From NCBI GenBank assembly GCA_030613915.1, contig JAUWKY010000030.1, positions 1-11,209 of the forward strand: a DNA stretch of 11,209 nucleotides. Direction: 5' to 3'. The position numbers were made by a program, and so were the translations under genes. This stretch comes from Syntrophobacterales bacterium. Its GTDB lineage: Bacteria; Desulfobacterota; Syntrophobacteria; BM002. Below are positions 6,375 through 11,209 of the stretch, in pieces; the stretch's first letter is position 1, and every line of letters begins with the position of its first letter. A model generated the notes under the pieces. It was not told the origin of the DNA. It saw only the letters and a program-made list of their open reading frames with translations, and ran no database searches.

Positions 6375-6835
6375 AAGGAGTTTACCCAAAAATGCCAATT
6401 GCGACCCAGACACAGGGAAAGGCTACTCCACAACGAGCGATTCACAGCATTTTATGGCAATGTTCCTGTTAACAAAGCACCACATCTTCATGCATGCCCT
6501 AGCGAGGCTGAGATACCTCAATGCAGGTTGCTCAAATGCTCGTTGTTTCGCAGCCTACCCCTATGCCTTTGCTGGTGTCTCTTCTGAGTGACTGCGGAAG
6601 GTCTGTGCCACTTCCCCGGCTGTGGCTGGGGGAGCCCCTGGCCCCGTTCCGCAGGAACGGGGAACAGGGAAGGGGTGCCTTCCCCCGGTCACAGCCGGGA
6701 TTGAAGTGACCAGACCGTGAGCTTTGGAACGACAGAAGAGACACCTGATAAGGCATTTTCATTTCAATATCAGGGCAAGTTACCTTGTGACCTCAGGTGA
6801 CAAACATCAGCTGTCAATTCTTGGGGAAACTCCTG
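6375..6835 (+). mobile_element. 461-bp inverted-repeat element, copy 1 (full-length form)
   Basis: The left end AAGGAGTTTACCCAAAAAT (6375-6393) matches the reverse complement of the right end (6817-6835) at 16 of 19 positions. A near-identical 10-bp direct repeat flanks the ends: GTGATCAACA at 6365-6374 and GTGATAAACA at 6836-6845, nine of ten, as expected for an old target-site duplication. A second copy lies at 10119-10387 in the same orientation. Near the left end a frame starts at ATG 6392 that resembles the 45-codon frame of copy 2, but one base is missing in the TGG run near 6456, which brings a stop shortly afterwards. With that base restored it would stay open to 6591. No complete transposase is present. 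It is probably a decayed insertion sequence or a non-autonomous relative. The IS family is not recognised. Confidence 0.7.
6563..6756. repeat. long imperfect palindrome inside element copy 1
   Basis: Nested complementary blocks run symmetrically inward. They are ATGCCTT (6563-6569) with 6750-6756, a 13-bp perfect block GGTGTCTCTTCTG (6574-6586) with 6733-6745, GGTCTG (6600-6605) with 6711-6716, CACTTC (6609-6614) with 6703-6708, and CCCGGCTGTG (6615-6624) with 6690-6699. The tip is a perfect 9-bp stem, CCCCGTTCC (6642-6650) and GGAACGGGG (6654-6662), with a 3-base loop. Transcribed from either strand this would form a long hairpin of about 194 bases. Only its right arm is present in copy 2. 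It lies downstream of the histidine phosphatase gene and could end that operon's transcript, although no T-tract is seen. Confidence 0.75.
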
Positions 6836-6893
6836 GTGATAAACAGAGGGGAGCTTGCGAGGGCTATAAAGCTTTCTTGTGGTGGGGGATGGA

Positions 6894-7529
6894 TCAAAAG
6901 TCAGCCAGAGCTTCTCTCCCCAGCGGCTTGAGATAAGAGGTGTCATTCAGGTAGGATATGATCCATTGTCCGTTCCGGTAAACAAAAAGATTGGTGCAGG
7001 CGGTGTCCTGCTGAATACGCCAGAAGTGGCTGTTGTCCAGCCCCAGCAGGGCACAACAGATCACCTTGTTTGGCACCCGGTGCGCAACTAAAGCAAAATT
7101 CTCATCCTGATGTTTTACCAACAGGTCTTCCAGGGCAGCCATAGTACGCGATCGCACCTCATCAAGACTCTCACCTCCGGGAAATAGGACCTTGTGAGGT
7201 TCACTAAGCCAAAGGGCATGGAGTTCGGGGTATTTCTGCTGAACCTCCTGGTTGCCTAGCCCTTCCCATTCTCCGTAACTAATGTCGATTATGGCATCGA
7301 GGGGCGTTACAGAGATATCATGAAATTTAGCTATATTCTCGGCTGTCTCCATGGAGCGGGAGAGGGGGCTGCTGTAGACAGCGTGGAGGGTTTCGTCCTT
7401 GAGTGTCTCTCCAGCCAGGTGTACTTCACCTTTCCCGGTCTCATCCAAAGGGATGTCTGCCCGGCCGCGAAAGATCTCACCCACGTTCCAGGCTGTCTGG
7501 CCGTGACGCACCAGGTAGACTCTGGACAT
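6894..7529 (-). CDS. histidine phosphatase family protein (phosphoglycerate mutase-like)
   Basis: A soluble 211-residue phosphatase that works through a phosphohistidine. LVRHGQT at 6-12 carries the catalytic H9 and R8, R58 lies in SSPLSRSMETA, the acid residue is E87 or E89 in GEWEG, and the second histidine is H150 in LVAHRVPNK. Most relatives have HGG after this histidine, whereas here it is HRV, a mild oddity. The family includes cofactor-dependent phosphoglycerate mutases, CobC (alpha-ribazole phosphatase) and broad sugar phosphatases. No cobalamin genes are nearby, so the substrate is undecided. The ATG at 7529 has GGAGG eight bases upstream, inside the end of the U32 gene. Only three bases separate the two genes, so they form an operon. 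Element copy 1 lies downstream. Confidence 0.88.
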   Translation of the reverse strand: MSRVYLVRHGQTAWNVGEIFRGRADIPLDETGKGEVHLAGETLKDETLHAVYSSPLSRSMETAENIAKFHDISVTPLDAIIDISYGEWEGLGNQEVQQKYPELHALWLSEPHKVLFPGGESLDEVRSRTMAALEDLLVKHQDENFALVAHRVPNKVICCALLGLDNSHFWRIQQDTACTNLFVYRNGQWIISYLNDTSYLKPLGREALADF

Positions 7530-7532
7530 TAC

Positions 7533-8573
7533 TCAGCCCTCCATATCTGAGAGACCTTTGATGCGCTGGTGCAGTTCTCTGGTCTTTTCCTTCCTGGCTC
7601 GATCACGATCTTTGACGAGTCGTTCGAGATTCTCCTCCACCGTGATCAATTCGGGGTCAGCAGGGTTTCTCCCCTGAAGATGGGCGTCGATAAGGATTCG
7701 ATAGTCACGGATCATCTGGCCAATGAGCGCAATCGGGTACTCGCGGCCCTGGACTTTCAAGGTATGCAGGCCCAGATCAATGTAGTTCTTAAATTCCTCG
7801 CCTTGAATGGCAAAAGCTACATTGGGATTGCTGCGAATTTTTTCATTCACGGCATTGATCTCTTTGTTGCTCTTGCCTTTACGCCGCATTAGTTTCTCTC
7901 TTTGGGCTTCAGTCAGCAAGCAGAAACGGTAACAGCTCCCACTCTTGTCAGGCCAACCCTGATATTCAACGATTTCGTGGCCGTCCTCATCCGTGTAAAC
8001 CTTTTTGACATAAGAATCACTGGTTATTTCGTGGAACAGGCAGTTCCCTACACCACCGATGCAACGGTTGCCATGGATGAGTACTTCGGTTAAGACGCCA
8101 ACTTCGTCTGCCTCCTTTTTAAAGCGGTCCACCTTTTTCAGGGTGTTGATTTCAGTGGAGGCCACAACCTGAGTAGCACCAGCCTCCAGGTAGTATTCCA
8201 TTTCTTCCTTGGTACGGATATTACAGCCAACACTGGCGTGAATGGTGAGCTCAGGGTGATCGCGTTTGATCAGCCGCATCAGTTCTGGGGTTTTGGCGAT
8301 CACCCCTTCCGCACCCCATTGAGCCCACTTGGAAGCCTTGCTGAGGACGCGGAAGAATTTTTCTTCAGAAACGGCGGTGTTGATGGCTACCCTGACCTTG
8401 CCACCATAGTCGGCAGCAATATTAATTGCCTCTTGGATCTGGCTATCTTCCAATTCCCAGGCGCATTTCCTTCGGCTGAATCCCTTTGCTCCGACATAGA
8501 CAGAATCAGCACCACTGGCAAAAACCTCTGCCACCATTTCAAGGCTGCCACCTGGAGCCAGCAACTCATTCAT
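7533..8573 (-). CDS. peptidase U32 family protein, putative Fe-S RNA/cofactor hydroxylation protein
   Basis: The 346-residue protein begins [11 protein letters not shown], typical of the U32 family, and carries its signature E163...C171-x4-G-x-C178. A second pair C214-x3-C218 could complete a four-cysteine iron-sulfur site of the kind known in UbiU/UbiV. Despite the family name, characterised members (TrhP/YegQ, RlhA/YdcP, UbiU/UbiV) serve prephenate-dependent hydroxylation of tRNA, rRNA or ubiquinone precursors rather than proteolysis. Which role applies here cannot be told. The C-terminal quarter, from about residue 305, is charged and probably helical. AGGAGG sits nine bases before the ATG at 8573. 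It is the first gene of an operon with the histidine phosphatase, transcribed from a near-consensus promoter at 8704-8732. About 130 bases of leader lie between, with no structure noted. Confidence 0.88.
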   Translation of the reverse strand: MNELLAPGGSLEMVAEVFASGADSVYVGAKGFSRRKCAWELEDSQIQEAINIAADYGGKVRVAINTAVSEEKFFRVLSKASKWAQWGAEGVIAKTPELMRLIKRDHPELTIHASVGCNIRTKEEMEYYLEAGATQVVASTEINTLKKVDRFKKEADEVGVLTEVLIHGNRCIGGVGNCLFHEITSDSYVKKVYTDEDGHEIVEYQGWPDKSGSCYRFCLLTEAQREKLMRRKGKSNKEINAVNEKIRSNPNVAFAIQGEEFKNYIDLGLHTLKVQGREYPIALIGQMIRDYRILIDAHLQGRNPADPELITVEENLERLVKDRDRARKEKTRELHQRIKGLSDMEG

Positions 8574-8703
8574 GGTAAAAAGTCCTCCTCACTTTAAGAT
8601 TGCTAACCTGAACCTCAACATCGGTAGCCGTTTACAAAGTCGGCCCCAATCAGCACGAACAGTCCATTTTAGCAACCGCCTAGAGCTCGTGATAATTATA
8701 ACA

Positions 8704-8732
8704 ATTCTAAAAAATAGTGCAACAACTGTCAA
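8704..8732 (-). promoter_or_regulatory. sigma-70 promoter of the U32-phosphatase operon
   Basis: On the minus strand a perfect -35 TTGACA (8727-8732) is followed after exactly 17 bases by TAGAAT (8704-8709), five of six matches to the -10. This is the best housekeeping promoter in the window. Transcription would start about 120-125 bases upstream of the U32 start codon. The rest of the 296-base gap 8574-8869 holds the terminator of the neighbouring gene and nothing else that I can identify. Confidence 0.7.
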
Positions 8733-8807
8733 AGCCTTTTTAACTAAAAAAGAAGAATCTTTCCAGGGGACAATGCAATTGAAAGCCACTGTACTTCAAA
8801 AAAGGTC

Positions 8808-8839
8808 AAAAAAAAAGGCGGTCCTCAGAAAGGACCGCC
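8808..8839 (-). terminator. rho-independent terminator of the small exported-protein gene
   Basis: On the minus strand a perfect 9-bp GC-rich stem, GGCGGTCCT (8831-8839) with AGGACCGCC (8817-8825), closes a 5-base loop. It is followed directly by nine T residues (complement of 8808-8816). It lies about 30 bases after the stop codon of the small exported-protein gene and insulates it from the U32 operon promoter downstream. Confidence 0.92.
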
Positions 8840-8869
8840 CCCAGAAAGAAAGGAAAAAGCTTAACCCGG

Positions 8870-9181
8870 TTAAGGGTTGTTGACCACCGCTGCCAGACTA
8901 ATGTTCCCTACATCAGTTCTGATCACGAGGGTTCGGTTAACGAGTTCCACCTCCCGAACCTCAATCCATTTGCCATCAAGCAAAACCGTCTTGATCACGC
9001 CGTCTCTGCTCAAACAGGTGAGCTTGTGAGCAGCGAGAGTGTCTGCAATTATCTTGCTCGTATGAGCAATTTCCTTGGCGTAAGCTTGGGAAAGCAGATT
9101 GCCTGGCTGAGTCCAAGTAAGAGAGAGAGTGACTATCACCACGAACGTAAGCAAGGTGATGAGCGCGCCATGCGTTTTCAT
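8870..9181 (-). CDS. small exported hypothetical protein
   Basis: The 103-residue product has a signal peptide: MKTHG, a hydrophobic core ALITLLTFVVIVTLSL, and a likely AYA-KE cleavage site near residue 35. The mature part of about 67 residues has a single cysteine (in LTCLSR) and several strand-like stretches (VIKTVLLDGKWIEVREVELVNRT). I recognise no family. The ATG at 9181 is chosen over one six codons upstream because GAGGAAAAG lies just before it and it starts the signal peptide cleanly. A sigma-54 type promoter (9233-9248) precedes it and a strong terminator follows, so it is a single-gene transcript. The function is unknown. Its likely location is the periplasm or outside the cell. Confidence 0.75.
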   Translation of the reverse strand: MKTHGALITLLTFVVIVTLSLTWTQPGNLLSQAYAKEIAHTSKIIADTLAAHKLTCLSRDGVIKTVLLDGKWIEVREVELVNRTLVIRTDVGNISLAAVVNNP

Positions 9182-9232
9182 AATCTTTTCCTCATCCAAA
9201 CAGATTCATGTTTCTACACCACTTGGTTCCCA

Positions 9233-9248
9233 AGCAAGGGCTATGCCA
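9233..9248 (-). promoter_or_regulatory. sigma-54 (RpoN) promoter
   Basis: On the minus strand TGGCATA (9242-9248), four bases, then TTGCT (9233-9237). This matches the RpoN consensus TGGCAYG-N4-TTGCW at all but one position, with GG and GC exactly ten bases apart. Transcription would begin near 9222, leaving a leader of about 40 bases with a good ribosome binding site before the ATG at 9181. It implies control by an enhancer-binding protein. Confidence 0.65.
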
Positions 9249-9390
9249 TGGAAAAAATGAGTGGAAGGGTTAGCTCCAGGAAGGAAGCTATGTTGTGGGG
9301 AGAAAAAAGTAAAGTAATGCTAATATGTTATAGGTGCGATAGCATAGATAGTGAAGTAAGAGCAGCATTCAGTGGGAGGCAAGTAACGAA

Positions 9391-9402
9391 GCACTTTAGT
9401 GC
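9391..9402. promoter_or_regulatory. possible upstream activator site
   Basis: GCACT-TT-AGTGC is a perfect short dyad about 145 bases upstream of the sigma-54 promoter, a distance at which RpoN enhancer-binding proteins often bind. A single dyad of this size can arise by chance. The remainder of 9249-9442 is AT-rich and shows no gene. Confidence 0.2.
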
Positions 9403-9442
9403 ACAATTAGATATCAAGATGTATAGTTTTGTGTACGTCCTG

Positions 9443-9549
9443 GCATGGCGCAAAGAGCATCCTTCGACTCCTTCGACGAGCTCAGGACAAGAAGCTCAGG
9501 ACAGGTAGCGCAGAGCATCGAGAAAAAGTTTTCTCGCTCTGCGCCATGC
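9443..9549. repeat. 107-bp nested palindromic repeat, possible terminator of the carbonic anhydrase-like gene
   Basis: The outer arms GCATGGCGCA (9443-9452) and TGCGCCATGC (9540-9549) are perfectly complementary. Inside the right half is a 16-bp hairpin: GCGCAGAG (9508-9515) plus CGAGAAAA (9519-9526), pairing with TTTTCTCG (9529-9536) plus CTCTGCGC (9537-9544), with a 3-base bulge and a 2-base loop. The left half contains the widespread short repeat TTCGACGAGCTCAGGACA and a partial second copy (AAGCTCAGGACA). The hairpin starts 15 bases after the stop of the carbonic anhydrase-like gene and could end its transcript, but a T-tract is lacking. It looks like a composite of two repeat types. Confidence 0.7.
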
Positions 9550-9559
9550 TTGTTTTTAA

Positions 9560-9967
9560 TTAATCGACAACCTCTGCTGTTCCACTGAGCCTCATAAAGT
9601 AGGTGAGAATTTCCGTGTCGGGAAAACGATCCTGGATCAGAGCTTTGGCAACACGGAGATCTTCTCGATGGGTGGCAAGTTCCTCTGGACTATCGATGAC
9701 GTCTTCTAGGCCGTAGGCCCCACAGTCCTCGTGGTTGATGAGATAGAACTGGCGCACCCCGTGGAGTTCGTAGGCAACGTTAAGTTGTTCCAGAAAAAAC
9801 TCTCGATCCCTAGCTTCCTTGGGCTGGGCCAGACTCTTGATGGCTCCACCTACCCGAATGACATCTGCTCCATCCCCGTCCAGTTTCTGCTCAGCAAAGA
9901 AGTTTGCGAGTGATTCATGAAGGCGAAAATCCATGCAATAGACCAGACAAGCTCTACATTCTGCCAT
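9560..9967 (-). CDS. small beta-carbonic anhydrase-like protein
   Basis: The 135-residue protein shows the beta-carbonic anhydrase zinc site: C11-x-D13-x-R15 (CMDFR) near the N-terminus and H79-x2-C82 (NHEDCG). These would supply the Cys-His-Cys zinc ligands and the Asp-Arg dyad. RVGGAIKS (38-45) fits the conserved glycine-rich stretch between them. It is shorter than most beta-class enzymes (about 180-220 residues), lacking the usual N-terminal helices. It may therefore be a compact carbonic anhydrase interconverting CO2 and bicarbonate, or a relative with another role. It is cytoplasmic, with no signal peptide. The ATG at 9967 has a modest AAAGGATG upstream. No convincing promoter was found in 9968-10118. 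A palindromic repeat follows the stop. Confidence 0.78.
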   Translation of the reverse strand: MAECRACLVYCMDFRLHESLANFFAEQKLDGDGADVIRVGGAIKSLAQPKEARDREFFLEQLNVAYELHGVRQFYLINHEDCGAYGLEDVIDSPEELATHREDLRVAKALIQDRFPDTEILTYFMRLSGTAEVVD

Positions 9968-10118
9968 AGCATTTCATCCTTTCAGTGGTATGCGAGGTCA
10001 ACGGAAATATTTCCAGAACGAAGACAGTGAACAAACAGGTATAGGACCTAAGAACTGCTTCGACGAACCTGGGAAAGTTTACCCTAAGTTGATAAACACA
10101 TGCAAGAGAAAGGAACCC

Positions 10119-10387
10119 CTGGAGTTACCCCAAAAATGTCATCTGCTACCCAGGCATTGGGAAAGGCTACTCCACAACGAGCAATTCGCAGCATTTTATG
10201 GGCAATGTCACTTTTAGCAAAGCACCACATCTTCATGCATGCTCTAGCCGGGCTTGAAGTGACCAGACCGTGAGCCTCGGAACGACAGAAGAGACATCAG
10301 CAAAGCATTTTCATTTTAAAATCAGGCCAAACTACCTCGTAACCTCAGTTGACAAGCATCAACTATCAATTTTTGGGGAAACTCCCG
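10119..10387 (+). mobile_element. 269-bp inverted-repeat element, copy 2 (internally deleted form)
   Basis: The ends GGAGTTACCCCAAAAAT (10121-10137) and the reverse complement of 10369-10385 match at 16 of 17 positions. The interior is clearly homologous to copy 1 (6375-6835) on both sides, but it lacks 192 bases. The junction falls at an AGC present at both edges of the missing block in copy 1 (6501-6503, 6693-6695). The missing segment includes the left arm and tip of the palindrome. No clear target-site duplication was seen. A frame of 45 codons (10136-10273) starts inside the left end, reading MSSATQALGK and containing TPQRAIRSILW; it is not recognisable. The element lies 78 bases before trpS and occupies most of the 498-base gap 9968-10465. 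Confidence 0.7.
10136..10273 (+). CDS. 45-codon ORF within element copy 2, doubtful
   Basis: An ATG at 10136 inside the left terminal repeat opens a frame of 45 codons ending at TGA 10271-10273. The product contains TPQRAIRSILW and AKHHIFMHALAG. The same frame exists in copy 1 but is broken by a one-base difference. It has no ribosome binding site and no recognised family. It may be the eroded start of a transposase, or simply an open stretch. Confidence 0.2.
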   Translation: MSSATQALGKATPQRAIRSILWAMSLLAKHHIFMHALAGLEVTRP

Positions 10388-10465
10388 TAAATTTAAAGGT
10401 TGAATATTTTCTCAAATGGGGTTAAAGCAGGGTCTTACTTTGATTAGGATAAGGAGCAAGCAATA

Positions 10466-11209
10466 ATGCGCATACTTTCAGGCATTCAACCGTCAGGCAG
10501 TCTACACATAGGTAACTACTTCGGCATGATGAAGCCCATGATTGAGTACCAAAAGGTGGACGAGCTTTATTGCTTCATCGTCAATTATCACGCCATGACT
10601 TCAGTGACTGACGGCAGGCAACTCGCCAAAGGGACTGTTGATGCCGCTATGGACTTCCTTGCTCTGGGGCTGGATCCGGCTCAGGCTATTTTCTGGGTAC
10701 AGTCGGACGTGCCGGAGGTAGCGGAATTGACCTGGATACTCAACAATGTCACCCCGGTGGGGCTTCTGCTCAGGAGCCACTCCTATAAAGATAAAATAGC
10801 TCAAGGGTTGTCTCCAAATCATGGACTTCTTTCTTATCCCGTATTGATGGCCGCAGATATTCTCCTCTATCAATCGGAAAAAGTTCCGGTGGGACAAGAT
10901 CAACAGCAGCACCTTGAGATCGCACGTGACATCGCCATCAAATTCAATCATTTGTTCGGAGAGACTTTTGTCATCCCCGAGGCGGAGATTAATCCGAATA
11001 TACCCACAGTTTTGGGATTAGACGGCAGGAAGATGAGCAAGTCTTATGACAACACCATTGAGATCTTTACGGCAGAGGAAAGTCTCCGAAAAAAAATTGG
11101 TGGAATCGTCACCGATTCCACCCCCGTGGCAGATCCGAAGGACCCAGACAAATGTAATCTCTTCGCCATTATTTCCCTGTTTCTGAGTGAAGATGAAAAG
11201 ACTGACCTG
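10466..11209 (+). CDS. trpS: tryptophanyl-tRNA synthetase, N-terminal part (runs off window)
   Basis: The first 248 codons of a class Ic aminoacyl-tRNA synthetase that charges tRNA-Trp. The sequence opens MRILSGIQPSGSLHIGNY, with the TrpRS form of the HIGH motif (HIGN). It later has the tryptophan-pocket region around NYHAMT, the typical VPVGQDQ, and the KMSKS loop (GRKMSKSYDN). These motifs and their order identify TrpRS rather than TyrRS. The start at 10466 is supported by AAGGAG nine bases upstream. Bacterial TrpRS is usually 320-350 residues, so about a quarter to a third lies beyond the window. Element copy 2 ends only 78 bases upstream. No strong promoter is visible between, so transcription may begin within or before the element. 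Confidence 0.95.
   Translation, partial: MRILSGIQPSGSLHIGNYFGMMKPMIEYQKVDELYCFIVNYHAMTSVTDGRQLAKGTVDAAMDFLALGLDPAQAIFWVQSDVPEVAELTWILNNVTPVGLLLRSHSYKDKIAQGLSPNHGLLSYPVLMAADILLYQSEKVPVGQDQQQHLEIARDIAIKFNHLFGETFVIPEAEINPNIPTVLGLDGRKMSKSYDNTIEIFTAEESLRKKIGGIVTDSTPVADPKDPDKCNLFAIISLFLSEDEKTDL

Noticed and set aside
6375..6835. CRISPR array or attachment site
   Set aside because: No regularly spaced short repeats. The structure is explained by terminal inverted repeats, a flanking duplication and an internal palindrome.
9026..9508. 160-codon plus-strand frame
   Set aside because: It lies opposite the small exported-protein gene and its promoter and ends in a STPSTSSGQEAQ peptide, which is the translation of the TTCGACGAGCTCAGGACA-type repeat.
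10388..10465. TTGAAT-N17-TAAAGC as a trpS promoter
   Set aside because: The -10 matches only three of six positions; too weak to report as a feature.
10601..10951. 116-codon minus-strand frame inside trpS
   Set aside because: Antisense shadow of a clear tryptophanyl-tRNA synthetase.

Overview
This 11.2-kb window is a bacterial chromosomal segment with mixed gene orientation and unusually repeat-rich intergenic DNA. It probably comes from a Desulfobacterota (former Deltaproteobacteria) or similar Gram-negative anaerobe. That placement is inference. It rests on an ECF sigma/anti-sigma pair, a good sigma-54 type promoter, a peptidase-U32 gene, and a palindromic intergenic element (2051-2216) resembling repeats I remember from that group. 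No rRNA, tRNA or CRISPR array was found.

Layout, left to right. A probable sigma-70 promoter drives threonine synthase (thrC, 144-1658, +). Short tandem repeats follow, then a small winged-helix-like gene on the minus strand (1735-2010). A 473-base non-coding stretch (2011-2483) holds a 166-bp palindromic MITE-like element, a candidate structured RNA and a probable promoter. Next is the most unusual gene (2484-4796, +). It is a single 770-residue protein with a complete O-acetylserine sulfhydrylase (cysteine synthase) module fused directly to a full-length cysteinyl-tRNA-synthetase-like module. In the latter the HIGH motif and both zinc-binding cysteines are gone, while the tail resembling the tRNA-binding end is well kept. 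Converging on it with a 13-bp gap is a minus-strand operon of an RpoE-like ECF sigma factor (5602-6225) and its zinc-finger membrane anti-sigma factor (4810-5598). This operon has an RpoE-type promoter so close to the start codon that the mRNA may be leaderless.

The 668-base gap 6226-6893 contains that promoter and a 461-bp element with terminal inverted repeats, itself carrying a long palindrome. A shortened second copy lies in direct orientation at 10119-10387, upstream of trpS. Between the copies, all on the minus strand, lie four genes. A peptidase-U32 family protein (7533-8573) and a histidine phosphatase (6894-7529) form a two-gene operon with a near-consensus sigma-70 promoter. A small exported protein (8870-9181) has a sigma-54 type promoter and a strong terminator. 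A small beta-carbonic-anhydrase-like protein (9560-9967) ends beside a palindrome-rich repeat (9443-9549). The window closes with the first 248 codons of tryptophanyl-tRNA synthetase (trpS, from 10466, +), cut by the window edge.

The window is not one pathway. Amino-acid and translation functions (thrC, the cysteine synthase/pseudo-CysRS fusion, trpS) alternate with an envelope-stress-type regulatory operon and small housekeeping or unknown genes. The items most worth attention are the fusion protein and the family of inverted-repeat elements.
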